Source: Cryomorpha sp963836915 (GTDB taxonomy: Bacteria > Bacteroidota > Bacteroidia > Flavobacteriales_D > Cryomorphaceae). Taken from it: 64,000 nucleotides of DNA. The notes below the pieces were generated by a model. That model was given only the letters and a program-made list of their open reading frames with translations. It ran no database searches and was not told where the DNA came from. The first letter of the stretch is position 1; every line of letters begins with the position of its first letter. The DNA lies in NCBI GenBank assembly GCA_963836915.1, contig CAWILH010000002.1, positions 3,162,001 to 3,226,000 of the forward strand, read 5' to 3'. The translations under genes and the position numbers were made by a program. Below are positions 54,219 to 63,602 of this stretch, one piece after another.

Positions 54219-54794
54219 TTACTTCTTTTTCAAGCCATTCTTCAAAAATTGTACGTACTCTTTCAGTCCGTCTTTCGACGTAAAGATCTTTCCTAGTTCA
54301 CTTACCAGGGTTGTTTCCTTGCGTTCGTCGTCGGCTTCTTTCTGGATATTCCGCGGTTTATAATCATCAGGATTTTCTCCATCTTTTGCCAACTTATCGG
54401 CAAATTCAAATAGCGCCTTTGCCTGTTTATGATAACCCAATTTCTCCTGAAGGAGACCCAGATTATTATGGGCTATTGCATCGTCGGGATCGAGCTTTAT
54501 AGCCCGCTCATAATCGTCTATCGCACCCTGTACATCGCCAGAAGCATCCTTGATATACGCCCTGCTGGCATACCGATAGGCATTTTTTGGCTCCAGCACT
54601 TGCGCCCTGTCCATATCTTGCAGCGATGGCTTGAGCTCGCCCATGTGGTAATAGGCCACAGCGCGCTCGGCAAAGAGATCGGCCAGCTCACCCCCTTCGG
54701 CTATGGCTCGGGTGTACCAATAAATGGAATCTTTGTAATTTTCCTCACCATAGTATTTTTCGGCTTTTAGTATGTACTTATCTTTGTCGGGCAT
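54219..54794 (-). CDS. Tetratricopeptide repeat protein
   Basis: 191 aa from ATG 54794 (MPDKDKYILKAEKYYGEENY); the frame extends 21 codons upstream but that stretch does not look coding. About four TPR units: KDSIYWYTRAIAEGGELADL, AERAVAYYHMGELKPSLQDM, DVQGAIDDYERAIKLDPDDA, HNNLGLLQEKLGYHKQAKAL. The basic tail ends KNGLKKK. No signal peptide is seen, so it is probably cytosolic, with a protein-binding role. Its start codon is one base away from that of the divergent gene. Confidence 0.8.
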   Translation of the reverse strand: MPDKDKYILKAEKYYGEENYKDSIYWYTRAIAEGGELADLFAERAVAYYHMGELKPSLQDMDRAQVLEPKNAYRYASRAYIKDASGDVQGAIDDYERAIKLDPDDAIAHNNLGLLQEKLGYHKQAKALFEFADKLAKDGENPDDYKPRNIQKEADDERKETTLVSELGKIFTSKDGLKEYVQFLKNGLKKK

Positions 54795-54795
54795 A

Positions 54796-55062
54796 ATGGG
54801 TTTAGATATTGAGTTTCCGCTTTTCCGCAAATACTCCAACAACAAATCGTACTTCAAAGTTTTAGATCGCCAAAGGTTTGAAGAAATAACTACGCTCGGC
54901 AGTCATTATTGGGTACACCACTTCGAAGCTAAGATACTGCCCGATAGGTATCTCGTGCTAGATATCATAGCCAGGGCAGGGGGAAGGTGGGAAGCGATTT
55001 CCGAAACGGAATACGACGAGTTTAAGTTAAGGTGCCAGAAGGAATACAATTTACGCGTTTAA
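54796..55062 (+). CDS. Small hypothetical protein
   Basis: 88 aa from ATG 54796 (MGLDIEFPLFRKYSNNKSYF); the frame is open from 54772 but the shorter form avoids the divergent TPR gene. The rest, including FEEITTLGSHYWVHHFEAKI, LPDRYLVLDIIARAGGRWEA and EFKLRCQKEYNLRV, is an alpha/beta pattern without signal peptide. It is conserved-looking but not recognised. The starts of the two divergent genes are separated by a single base, so their leaders must overlap. Confidence 0.6.
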   Translation: MGLDIEFPLFRKYSNNKSYFKVLDRQRFEEITTLGSHYWVHHFEAKILPDRYLVLDIIARAGGRWEAISETEYDEFKLRCQKEYNLRV

Positions 55063-55182
55063 TAGACCAGGATTTATCGGTTCATCTTTGGGATGGTGGC
55101 ATTGATTGACTAAATTTACGCGCATGACGGATGCCACTCTCTGTGGTTTTTTTCGTCAAGGCATAGCAAGCAGAGAAACTTT

Positions 55183-57843
55183 GTGAAACCGATACGCTTC
55201 ATATCCATCCTTTTTTTATTGGCTTTTTCGAGCGCAGAAGCGGCGCATATCATTGGTGGAGAGATGTATTACGATTGTATCGGCGAGAATGAATACGCCT
55301 TTACCATGAAGCTCTTTCGCGATTGTAATAGCACTGGAGCCCCCTTTGACGCACCGGCGTTTTTCTCGGTTTATGATCAAAATGGTGTGCTTATTTCAAA
55401 TTTTACGGAGGATATTGACAATGTCACTCCCATTACCCCCGATCTGAGTTCGCCCTGTATCTCCTTCCCACCCGATATTTGTGTGCAGCAAGGGACGTAT
55501 AATTTCATAGTGAACCTGCCAAATAATACGGAACCTTACCAAGTAGTCTATCAGCGGTGCTGCCGCAACCAGACCATCCTTAACCTTACCAATCCCGGTG
55601 ACCAAGGGCTTACCATCGTCGCGCTTGTACCGGCATTACCTTTTGACGACTGCAATTCGCGGCCACGCTATACCAACTTCCCGCCGCCAGTGCTCTGTGC
55701 ACAGGAGTTTTTAGAATTTGACCACAGTGCCACCGACCCCGATGGCGACTCGCTCGCCTACTCACTCTGCTCTCCCTTTATCGGAGCCACGCCAGATAAT
55801 CCCGCTCCAGGAGTGGCATCCGCACCACCTTATCAGACCGTAGTTTGGGGTGCCGGATTTCAGGCCACCTCTCCGCTCAATGCCGATCCGGGATTGACCA
55901 TCGACCCCATCACAGGGTTGCTTTCCGGCACGCCTACCCAGCTAGGCCAATTTGTAGTCGGCGTATGTGTGGAAGAGTGGCGCAATGGCCAGCTGCTCAG
56001 TGTCAATACCCGTGACTTTCAGTTTAATGTGGCCTTCTGTGAGCAGCTCTCCGTGGCTACGCTGGCACAGCCCGAAGAAGGGGATCTATGCCAAGACTTG
56101 ATCTTTGACTTTGAGAATCTCAGCGACCCTAACAATACTTTTTTATGGGATTTTGGCGACCCCACTACCACTACCGACATCAGCGGACTTTACAGCCCCA
56201 GCTATACCTACCCCGATACGGGCACCTATACCGTGCAGCTTATCACCAATCCAGGGTTCTTCTGCTCTGATACGGCCACCCTTATTCTTCCGCTTTATTA
56301 CGAGACACAGATCGACGTGCAGATTGCGAGCTTCGAATGCATCGATGGCATACAGGTTTTTAATTTTGCCGCGGCGGGGGTCTTTAACGAAGAGTCAGCT
56401 GAGATCATTTGGAATTTTGGCCCAAATGCCACTCCTTCGGCTGGCTCGGGACTCGAAGTGGCAGGTATTACTTTTTCCAATGTCGGCCCGCAAGAGATTG
56501 ATGTTCAGGTGGTAGATAATGTCTGTGACTCTCAGGATGCTGTAACGGTAAACATTCCAGAACCCCCCGATATTTCGATCGATCCACAGGAAGTTTTCTG
56601 CAATGGGCTGAATTATCAGTTTACGCAGACGAGTGCCAATGCATCGCTGTACAGCTGGGATTTTGGAGTGGACGGCATTGATACCGATGTGAGCAGCCTT
56701 GCGGCTGCAGGCTTTACCTTTCCCGAGCCAGGAAATTATACGGTCACCCTTACGGCAAATACTCCCCAAAACTGTCCAGTTACGGTGACCGAAGATTTTG
56801 ACATCCGAACCCTGCTCGCCCCACAGATTGCTCCCAATGATATCGCTTGCCTAGAAGGCAATTCGATCGATTTTGAAGCAGCCGGCAGTTTTACTGCGCA
56901 GGCACAGTTTGCTTGGACTTTTGATAGTGCCAATCCCGGGTCGAGCACTGCCCAAAACCCTACGGGCATCTCATTCGAATCTGCCGGTACCCATGATGTA
57001 AGTGTGGCGGTAAGCGAGAATGGATGCACCCGCTCGGCCGAGCGGCCCATGGTAATCCATGCCAATCCGATAGCCGATTTTGCGGCTGGCCCGCTAGAAG
57101 GCTGTGTGCCTCTGGTGGTAAATTTTAATGATCAGTCCCTTACGGAAAGTTCCTCCGTGGCTTATGATTGGGATTTTGGTGATGGCGGCACGTCTACTTC
57201 GCGCAATGCTTCGCACGAGTACACCAGCCCAGGCACGTATTCAGTAAGTTTCAATCTTGAAAATTTAAATGGTTGTATCGATTCCGACTTTAAGCAGCGC
57301 AATGCTATCATTGAAGTGACCCCTTCGCCCACTGCCATTTTTAAAATTGAGCCACCCATTGTATCTGCCGTCGATCCTACATTTGATATCATTGGGCTAA
57401 GCATCGGAGCTACATCATGCAGCTATCTCCTTGATGGGCAGATCGTAGAAGACTGCGACTTCACCCATACGCTAGATAATGTCGTTCCACAGACCATCAT
57501 GCTCACCGTAAAAAATGAGTTTGGCTGCATATCGCGCGCCGAAGGGGATATCCGTATATCGGATCACTTAATTTATATTCCCAACAGTTTTACTCCCGAT
57601 GAAGATGGGCTGAATGATATTTTCCGTCCTGTAACTACGGGCGTGGTAAATTTAGAGATACTCATCATAGACCGTTGGGGCACAACAGTATATCATAATC
57701 GGAATGAGACCATCGGTTGGAATGGTCAGAGTCCGAATGAAGATTATTATGCTCCAGCAGCCGTCTATCAGTACATTATGCGGGTTACAGATAATCTGGG
57801 ATGGAATTTTGAGTATGTTGGCTCCGTAAGATTAATCAGATAA
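55183..57843 (+). CDS. Large secreted PKD-domain protein with T9SS type B (gliding motility-associated) C-terminus
   Basis: 886 aa; start TTG/GTG region at 55183 (VKPIRFISILFLLAFSSAEA signal peptide). The mature N-terminus AHIIGGEMYYDCIGENEYAF and KLFRDCNSTGAPF is a form common at the start of such surface proteins; a cadherin-like segment follows (PPYQTVVWGAGFQATSPL, TIDPITGLLSGTPTQLG). Then come at least four PKD domains (FLWDFGDP, YSWDFGVDG, FAWTFDSANPGSS, YDWDFGDGGTSTSRNASHEY). The end, YIPNSFTPDEDGLNDIFRPV ... YEYVGSVRLIR-like, is the type B sorting domain recognised by T9SS with PorP/SprF-like partners. An adhesin or surface-matrix role is inferred. Confidence 0.88.
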   Translation: MKPIRFISILFLLAFSSAEAAHIIGGEMYYDCIGENEYAFTMKLFRDCNSTGAPFDAPAFFSVYDQNGVLISNFTEDIDNVTPITPDLSSPCISFPPDICVQQGTYNFIVNLPNNTEPYQVVYQRCCRNQTILNLTNPGDQGLTIVALVPALPFDDCNSRPRYTNFPPPVLCAQEFLEFDHSATDPDGDSLAYSLCSPFIGATPDNPAPGVASAPPYQTVVWGAGFQATSPLNADPGLTIDPITGLLSGTPTQLGQFVVGVCVEEWRNGQLLSVNTRDFQFNVAFCEQLSVATLAQPEEGDLCQDLIFDFENLSDPNNTFLWDFGDPTTTTDISGLYSPSYTYPDTGTYTVQLITNPGFFCSDTATLILPLYYETQIDVQIASFECIDGIQVFNFAAAGVFNEESAEIIWNFGPNATPSAGSGLEVAGITFSNVGPQEIDVQVVDNVCDSQDAVTVNIPEPPDISIDPQEVFCNGLNYQFTQTSANASLYSWDFGVDGIDTDVSSLAAAGFTFPEPGNYTVTLTANTPQNCPVTVTEDFDIRTLLAPQIAPNDIACLEGNSIDFEAAGSFTAQAQFAWTFDSANPGSSTAQNPTGISFESAGTHDVSVAVSENGCTRSAERPMVIHANPIADFAAGPLEGCVPLVVNFNDQSLTESSSVAYDWDFGDGGTSTSRNASHEYTSPGTYSVSFNLENLNGCIDSDFKQRNAIIEVTPSPTAIFKIEPPIVSAVDPTFDIIGLSIGATSCSYLLDGQIVEDCDFTHTLDNVVPQTIMLTVKNEFGCISRAEGDIRISDHLIYIPNSFTPDEDGLNDIFRPVTTGVVNLEILIIDRWGTTVYHNRNETIGWNGQSPNEDYYAPAAVYQYIMRVTDNLGWNFEYVGSVRLIR

Positions 57844-57847
57844 AGTT

Positions 57848-58579
57848 ATGAAGCGTATTCTCGTCGTTTTATTGGTGTTGATCGCAGTAGGAGTTGCGGT
57901 TTTTTTTGTGCTTGATGAGCCGCTGCCTTCCGGCAAAGAAGATGGTGAAGCAGAGCTACTGGCCGATAAGATGCTCGATGCGATAGGGTTTGATGCTTGG
58001 CAGAATATTGATTTTCTGGCCTTCAGCTTCAGGGGCGCCCATCATTATGTATGGGATAAAAGCAAGGATTACGTAGAAGTACGTTGGGATGAAACACGTG
58101 TATTGATAGATACGAAGACGGTTACAGGCCTTGCTTTTAAGAAGGGTGAACCCCTTTCGGGAAAAGAGAAAGGAGAAGCGTTTGACATGGCCTGGAGCTA
58201 TTGGTGCAATGACTCATTTTGGCTGAATGCACCGGCCAAAATACGCGATGCCGGAACCACTCGGGAGATTGTCGAAGAAGATGCTAGGGCTTCCCTTCTG
58301 GTGCGGTACAGCGCTGGCGGTGTTACCCCTGGCGACGCTTATCTATGGCGTCTCGATGAAGATGGCAGGCCTACATCCTATAAAATGTGGGTCTCGATCA
58401 TACCGCTGGGTGGGGTGGAAGCCAGCTGGGACGAATGGGAAGATCATGGCGGGGCGCAAATAGCTACATCTCATGAGATGGGACCGCTCACTATTCCTAT
58501 CCAAGGTTTGAAAAGCGGTGGCTCGCTGGCCGACCTTGGTTTGGATGGGCAGCTATTTGACCCTTTGCGGAAGCGGTAA
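57848..58579 (+). CDS. Hypothetical membrane-anchored or secreted protein
   Basis: 243 aa, four bases after the PKD gene. The N-terminus RILVVLLVLIAVGVAVFFVL is a membrane anchor or uncleaved signal. The rest is soluble, rich in Trp and acidic residues, with beta-strand pattern: IDFLAFSFRGAHHYVWDKSK, VEVRWDETRVLIDTKTV, FDMAWSYWCNDSFWLNAP, GDAYLWRLDEDGRPTSYKMW and VEASWDEWEDHGGAQIATSH. It resembles lipoprotein-like outer-membrane assembly folds in layout only. Function not recognised. Close spacing implies joint transcription with the surface protein. Confidence 0.7.
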   Translation: MKRILVVLLVLIAVGVAVFFVLDEPLPSGKEDGEAELLADKMLDAIGFDAWQNIDFLAFSFRGAHHYVWDKSKDYVEVRWDETRVLIDTKTVTGLAFKKGEPLSGKEKGEAFDMAWSYWCNDSFWLNAPAKIRDAGTTREIVEEDARASLLVRYSAGGVTPGDAYLWRLDEDGRPTSYKMWVSIIPLGGVEASWDEWEDHGGAQIATSHEMGPLTIPIQGLKSGGSLADLGLDGQLFDPLRKR

Positions 58580-58582
58580 GCC

Positions 58583-59053
58583 CTAAAAAATCAAGCGCAT
58601 ATCTATATGGTCTATCCCATCCCACGGGTAGGTCTCGCTGATCTGCTCAAAGCCCAGTTCGGAATAAAACTTCTGCAAATAGAGCTGCGCCGCTATTTTT
58701 ACGGAAGTGCATTTCAACTCCTGATCAATAAATACGAGTGCCTTCATCATCAGTATTTTACCATAGCCAAGTCCACGTAATTTTTGCACCACTGCCACCC
58801 TTCCCACACTCGCCTCGGGATAGATCGATCCTTCGGGGGCGATGCGCGCGGTGGCCTGAAGATCTCCATTTTCATTTTTACCAAGTACCTGCCAGCACCC
58901 CGGGTCGTGGCCGTCAATCTCGGGATATGGGCAGGACTGCTCCACCACGAATACGTCTACCCGAAGCTTCAGCAGGTCATGTACTTCCCGATTGGTCAAA
59001 TCCTGAAAACGGCTTATCTGCCATTTGATGGTTGGCTTTTGTGGGGCGGTCAT
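58583..59053 (-). CDS. GNAT-family N-acetyltransferase, ElaA type
   Basis: 156 aa: WQISRFQDLTNREVHDLLKL, RVDVFVVEQSCPYPEIDGHD is the ElaA hallmark, and the acetyl-CoA loop is VAVVQKLRGLGYGKILM (R/Q-x-x-G-x-G/A form). The C-terminal ELGFEQISETYPWDGIDHID is also typical. Substrate unknown. It is divergent from the YedK-like gene. Confidence 0.9.
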   Translation of the reverse strand: MTAPQKPTIKWQISRFQDLTNREVHDLLKLRVDVFVVEQSCPYPEIDGHDPGCWQVLGKNENGDLQATARIAPEGSIYPEASVGRVAVVQKLRGLGYGKILMMKALVFIDQELKCTSVKIAAQLYLQKFYSELGFEQISETYPWDGIDHIDMRLIF

Positions 59054-59072
59054 TTCTACTTACTTTAGAGAT

Positions 59073-59080
59073 CAAATATA
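59073..59080 (-). promoter_or_regulatory. -7 element of the ElaA-type gene
   Basis: On the minus strand this reads TATATTTG, 19 nt before ATG 59053. Confidence 0.5.
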
Positions 59081-59087
59081 AGAGGCT

Positions 59088-59879
59088 ATGTGTGGAAGGT
59101 ATGTCGTGATTTCAAAAGTGGTGGAGATCGAAGAGCGTTTTGGCGTGAAAGCACAAAGCCCCTTTCCGCCCAATTTTAACATCGGCCCCGGTTCTATGGC
59201 GCCGGTCATCACTGATCTGGAGCCGGATAAGCTCCAGCTTTTCACTTTTGGGCTCACCCCTTTCTGGGCCAAGAAGAAGATGTACTTTTTCAATGCCCGA
59301 GCCGAAGGGGATCATAATTCTCGTAATGATCCCAATTATACCGGAGCGCAAGGCATCATTTCAAAACCTGCTTTTCGAAAGGCCATACGCAGCCAGCGCT
59401 GCCTAGTGGTGGCCGACAGTTTTATAGAGGGCACCACGAAAGAAAAGCTCGATAAGCCATTCCTGGTGCATCTTTCCAAGGGTAGCCGGCCGTTTGCATT
59501 TGCCGGGATCTGGGATGAATGGGTAGATCAATCTTCGGGAGAGATTTTGCAGTCTTTTGCCATAATCACCACCACGCCAAACGATCTTCTCCAGCTTTTA
59601 CCGCATCACCGATCGCCCGTTATTTTGCCGAAAGGCAAGGAAATGGACTGGCTCAATCCCGACCTGCCGCTCTCCGAAGTTACCGCCTTGCTGCGCCCTT
59701 ATCGCGATGATGACATGAATGCATATCCGATCTCGACCGCCATCAAAAACCCGAGAAGCAATGGAAAGGAACTCCTGCAGCCCACGGGGCCTGCGGTTGC
59801 CACACGCCATTCGCTTCGGCTTGAGCAGGAATTGATGCTCGAAGGGATGGGGATCACCCAAGCCCGAAAGCGCAAATGA
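59088..59879 (+). CDS. SOS response-associated peptidase-like protein (YedK/HMCES family)
   Basis: 263 aa. The catalytic Cys2 follows the initiator Met (MCGRYVV), which fixes the start. Also visible: NIGPGSMAPVI, FGLTPFWA, FFNARAEGDHN (Asn/Glu region), RKAIRSQRCLVVADSFIEG, and the active-site His in LLQLLPHHRSPVILP. Family members form a thiazolidine crosslink with abasic sites in single-stranded DNA and protect them. Length slightly above E. coli YedK; the tail ARKRK is basic. Confidence 0.93.
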   Translation: MCGRYVVISKVVEIEERFGVKAQSPFPPNFNIGPGSMAPVITDLEPDKLQLFTFGLTPFWAKKKMYFFNARAEGDHNSRNDPNYTGAQGIISKPAFRKAIRSQRCLVVADSFIEGTTKEKLDKPFLVHLSKGSRPFAFAGIWDEWVDQSSGEILQSFAIITTTPNDLLQLLPHHRSPVILPKGKEMDWLNPDLPLSEVTALLRPYRDDDMNAYPISTAIKNPRSNGKELLQPTGPAVATRHSLRLEQELMLEGMGITQARKRK

Positions 59880-59906
59880 ACGCTTTCCTTCTCCCGGTAC
59901 TCAAGG

Positions 59907-61253
59907 TTACTGTGGCTTTCGCAATGTAAAGCGCAGGTAGAGAAAACCCAATAGAGATGCAGTAAATGAAGCGGTGAGAATACTTATTTTGGAAATTGAA
60001 ATTGCCCCCGGTTCTGCAATGGCGAGATTGGTGATAAAGAGCGACATGGTAAAACCAATGGCGGCAAGCATTGAAACACCAAAGATATTGCTCCAGCTCA
60101 AGGCTTTTGGCAGCTCTCCAAGTCCGAGTTTTACACTGCCCCAGGTGAAGAGCATGATGCCGCTGGTCTTTCCCAAGAGCAGCCCCAAGGTAATGCCCAG
60201 CCCGAGCGGATCACGGAAGGGTTCCAAAATATTGTCGGGGATTACGACCCCTGCATTTGCCAGTACAAATAGTGGCACCACCACAAAAGTGCTAAAGGTG
60301 CTGAGACCATTCTCAAGCCTTATCAGAGGTGGGTTGGAGCGCTTGGTCTCTACACGGATATTTTCGATAAGGTCGCGCTGGGCTTTTTCGGTAAGCGGAT
60401 TTTCACGCTCTATCTGTGTTTCAGAGAGTGAGTTGGTGCGTAGCTTGAGCAATCTCAAAAAGGTATCGCTCTTAAATTTTGGATAGACCGGTATGGTCAT
60501 TGCAAATAGCACGCCTGCGATGGTAGGATGTATGCCTGAGTACAGAAAGCATACCCACATAATAATGCCCGGAATGAAGTAAACCCTTAGAAAATTAACC
60601 TTGGCCAGACCGATTGCCATAAGGCTGATGAAACAGAGAATACCGCCGCCAAGCCAATAAAGATCAACATCGTGGCCATAGAAAAACGCAATGATAAGTA
60701 TCGCTCCCAGATCGTCAAAAATGGCCAGCGCCAATAGAAACAACTTTAAGGAAGCTGGCACCCGGCTGCCTAGTAGCGCCAGTATACCTAGCGAATAGGC
60801 TATATCGGTAGCCACGGGTACGCCCCAGGCATGAATGTGGGGCTGATCCCAATTAAAGAATAGGAATATGAGCCCCGGAACGAGCATACCACCTATGGCG
60901 GCCATCAAGGGCAGCGAAGCCTTGCGCCAAGTGGAGAGCTCTCCCACCGCGATCTCCCTTTTGATCTCTAGCCCCGCTACGAAGAAGAAGATGACCATCA
61001 AGCCATCATTGATCCATTTTTTAAGGCTCAGGTTTATTCGGATGCCATCTTTAAAGCCTAAGAAAAATTTGGTTTTGAGCAGCTCCGTAAAATCTTCTCC
61101 TATACGGCTATTCACTACAATGAGCGCCACGATGGTGAGCAAGATAATGGCTATACCGCCCCATAGGCCTGTCTCACGGGTAGGTATAAGGTATAGCGAC
61201 GATCTACTTGGCGAGAATGCTTTCTCTTCTTTTTGGTCTTCGGTTTCTGGCAA
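59907..61253 (-). CDS. nhaA: Na+/H+ antiporter NhaA
   Basis: 448 aa with 11-12 membrane helices. WINDGLMVIFFFVAGLEIKR, VGELSTWRKASLPLMAAIGG, WGVPVATDIAYSLGILALLG and LALAIFDDLGAILIIAFFY carry the two essential adjacent aspartates. The C-terminus has GLLLGKTSGIMLFTWGSVKL and AAIGFTMSLFITNLA. An extra polar head (TEDQKEEKAFSPSRS) and a long cytosolic loop after helix 8 are seen. With nhaD it gives this window two different Na+/H+ antiporters. Confidence 0.93.
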   Translation of the reverse strand: MPETEDQKEEKAFSPSRSSLYLIPTRETGLWGGIAIILLTIVALIVVNSRIGEDFTELLKTKFFLGFKDGIRINLSLKKWINDGLMVIFFFVAGLEIKREIAVGELSTWRKASLPLMAAIGGMLVPGLIFLFFNWDQPHIHAWGVPVATDIAYSLGILALLGSRVPASLKLFLLALAIFDDLGAILIIAFFYGHDVDLYWLGGGILCFISLMAIGLAKVNFLRVYFIPGIIMWVCFLYSGIHPTIAGVLFAMTIPVYPKFKSDTFLRLLKLRTNSLSETQIERENPLTEKAQRDLIENIRVETKRSNPPLIRLENGLSTFSTFVVVPLFVLANAGVVIPDNILEPFRDPLGLGITLGLLLGKTSGIMLFTWGSVKLGLGELPKALSWSNIFGVSMLAAIGFTMSLFITNLAIAEPGAISISKISILTASFTASLLGFLYLRFTLRKPQ

Positions 61254-61587
61254 TGAAATTATGTTCTAAATAAGCTCGGTAAGTATAATGAGAATTTTCG
61301 AGCGATGTTCGATGTCGCACCATTTGAGAAGCAAAATGTAGGGGTTGGACTCAGGTATGATTGTGATTTCGGGTCTGCGAGAAGGAATGCTTCATGTGCG
61401 GCACATGATAGATGGCAGCTTCGGGGGAAGGGCCACAGGCAGGATTTGGAGATCTATTTTGGCGAAAGCCATACCCAAAGAGACTTTTTTTTTAAAAATG
61501 GTTGCCTGAGAATACGGATTTAATTCGAGCCTAGCTTGTATTCTTTTAAGACGGCATTGTTGATGAATTACACGATGGGCTAGCCTT
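61254..61587. other. Intergenic stretch, no gene supported
   Basis: The 378 bp between divergent nhaA and the next plus gene (to 61631) hold two short overlapping ORFs on opposite strands with atypical Arg/His/Cys-rich translations, a nine-T run near 61486, and no known motif. Only the promoter at its right end is supported. Confidence 0.5.
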
Positions 61588-61614
61588 TTGCAGGGGCGAT
61601 CGTCCCTATATTCG
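61588..61614 (+). promoter_or_regulatory. Candidate promoter of the following small gene
   Basis: TTG at 61588-61590, 16-bp spacer, TATATTCG at 61607-61614 (one mismatch to TAnnTTTG), 17 nt before ATG 61632. Confidence 0.45.
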
Positions 61615-61631
61615 TAGCAGAAAATCAAGCT

Positions 61632-61931
61632 ATGTTCAGTATCGTAGAAAGTCTTGTATACCGTGAAGAAGAAGAGTATTCAATAGCGCCACAGCTCAAT
61701 GCCGATGGCCGCGCACTGGAAGTAGATTTCAGCCTTCCGGCAAATAGAAAAGTAGGCCTAGCATTGGTAAGAACAGGAGTGAGAAAAAGCGATGCGGTAA
61801 CCTTTTACAAAACTGGTGAGCGCGCCGAAATACCCCTTCAAAATTTTTCGGAAGATTCTTTTACCCTCAAAGTTTCTGATGAAGATGGGAAGCCTATGGC
61901 CGAATATTACCTGATGCGCTGCTTCTGCTAA
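61632..61931 (+). CDS. Small hypothetical protein
   Basis: 99 aa, no signal peptide: MFSIVESLVYREEEEYSIAP, ADGRALEVDFSLPANRKVGL, FTLKVSDEDGKPMAEYYLMR then CFC. Alternating hydrophobic residues suggest a small beta-sandwich; two cysteines at the very C-terminus are notable. It has its own promoter. Not recognised. Confidence 0.55.
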   Translation: MFSIVESLVYREEEEYSIAPQLNADGRALEVDFSLPANRKVGLALVRTGVRKSDAVTFYKTGERAEIPLQNFSEDSFTLKVSDEDGKPMAEYYLMRCFC

Positions 61932-62043
61932 ATACATTACTGATTCCATTTCGCCACCGGTTCCAACCGCCACTGTAAGTTTCTGATCGCTTTTAATTCT
62001 TTGACGTACTTTCGTCGATCCATCACTACTTTTAAATTTCAGA

Positions 62044-63531
62044 ATGATCATTCGCCACACCGCACTTATTTTAGGTGCATTTCTCATAGCGTCAAGCGCC
62101 GCATATTCCCAAAAAGATAAGAAATACACGGATGAGACCGTATCTTACGAAGCCGTAAAGGCCGGGATCGGATTTCTGGCTTCCGATGAGCTCCGCGGGA
62201 GAGATACCCCATCGCCGGGGCAAGATGTGGCAGCGCGGTATTTGCAGACCAGACTGCAGTCATTTGGTGTGTTTAAGGCGCCAGGCATGGAGACTTACCT
62301 GCAGCCGGTCCATATGATGTCGAGCTCGGCACCCAAGGAAGGGAGCTTTGCTTTTGGCGATTCTACGTATAATTTTAAAGAAGACCTGATACTGATATCA
62401 GGTGGCGAGCTCAAAGCCGATGCGGAGCTTATTTACCTTGGCTATGGCGATCAGTCGGCCTTTGACTCGGTAAGTGTGATAGGCAAAATAGTGGTCACAC
62501 AGGCCGGGGTAAAAGGCGAACCGGGAGCCAGGGCCGCATTCAAAGCAGGTGCCGAGAAGCGCGAGCGTGCAAAGGCAGCAGGCGCCATCGCCTTACTGGA
62601 GCTTTATAACTTGCCCCAGCCGACTTGGAAAATATTGCAGTATTACCTCGGGGGAAAAAATGTAGCACTCGACTTTGGCAGGGAAGACGATGAAGAAACC
62701 TTTCCGCATCTTTGGATCGATGACGCTGCCAACCTGAAGCGGCCTATCTTCAGATCGCAGTCGGGCAGTGCTTCGCTCGATGTGAAGGGTGCTAAAGAAG
62801 AGCGCTTTACCGTGCACAATGTGATCGGTTATGTAGAAGGTACAGATGCCAAGCTGAAAGATGAAATAGTGATCTACTCCGCTCATTATGATCATGTGGG
62901 CATCGGCGCTCCAAATGCCGAAGGCGACAGCATCTACAATGGTACGCGCGATAATGCGATCGGCTCCATTACGGTGGTAGAGGCCGCCCGCAATATTGCA
63001 GCCCATCCCTTAAAACGAAGCTCGATGTTCATCTTTTTTACTGGTGAAGAAAAAGGACTGCTCGGCAGCGAATGGTACGTGGAGCATCCCGTGGTGCCAT
63101 TGGAGAAGGTGGTGTACTGCTTCAATAGCGATAATGCCGGCTATAATGATAAGACCCTCGCTACGGTAATCGGGCTTGAGCGCACCACTGCGCGGCCGGT
63201 GCTCGAAAAGGCAGCAGAGACCTATGGCCTCACCGCCAATGTTGATCCGGCGCCCGATCAGAATCTTTTTGACCGTTCCGACCAAGTTAGCTTTGCCAAG
63301 AAAGGAATTCCGGCTCTTATGTTTATGCTCGGGCTATCGTCTTTTGATGATGCTGTGATGGCTTTTTACCATCAGCCAGATGATAATCCCGACTCGGTAG
63401 ATTACGATTACCTATTCAAGTTTACCAAAGCATACGTTTACGGCTGCCGGCTGGTAGGTAATATGAAGGAGCGGCCCTATTGGATCGAAGGCGATAAATA
63501 CTACGAAGCGGGCCAAGCGCTTTATCGTTGA
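62044..63531 (+). CDS. Secreted M28-family zinc aminopeptidase with PA domain
   Basis: 495 aa. Signal peptide RHTALILGAFLIASSAAYS. A PA-type insert (about 95-225: ADAELIYLGYGDQSAFDSVS, IGKIVVTQAGVKGEPGA) precedes the metallopeptidase core. Zinc ligands are in IYSAHYDHVGIG (His), GTRDNAIGSITVVEAARN (Asp), FTGEEKGLLGSEWY (Glu-Glu), CFNSDNAGYN (Asp) and FYHQPDDNPDSVDYDYLFK (His). It would release N-terminal amino acids from peptides in the periplasm or outside. No sorting domain is seen. Confidence 0.9.
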   Translation: MIIRHTALILGAFLIASSAAYSQKDKKYTDETVSYEAVKAGIGFLASDELRGRDTPSPGQDVAARYLQTRLQSFGVFKAPGMETYLQPVHMMSSSAPKEGSFAFGDSTYNFKEDLILISGGELKADAELIYLGYGDQSAFDSVSVIGKIVVTQAGVKGEPGARAAFKAGAEKRERAKAAGAIALLELYNLPQPTWKILQYYLGGKNVALDFGREDDEETFPHLWIDDAANLKRPIFRSQSGSASLDVKGAKEERFTVHNVIGYVEGTDAKLKDEIVIYSAHYDHVGIGAPNAEGDSIYNGTRDNAIGSITVVEAARNIAAHPLKRSSMFIFFTGEEKGLLGSEWYVEHPVVPLEKVVYCFNSDNAGYNDKTLATVIGLERTTARPVLEKAAETYGLTANVDPAPDQNLFDRSDQVSFAKKGIPALMFMLGLSSFDDAVMAFYHQPDDNPDSVDYDYLFKFTKAYVYGCRLVGNMKERPYWIEGDKYYEAGQALYR

Positions 63532-63602
63532 CAGCTTTCGGTGATTATTGTTGCCCTTGGGAAGCTCTTTGCCAAAAGTCGGTCTTAAAATCTTGGAGTG
63601 GC

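Noticed and set aside
61305..61628. Two ORFs of 72 and 78 aa on opposite strands upstream of the 99-aa gene
   Set aside because: Translations are rich in Arg, His and Cys, overlap each other, and have no recognisable motif or promoter.
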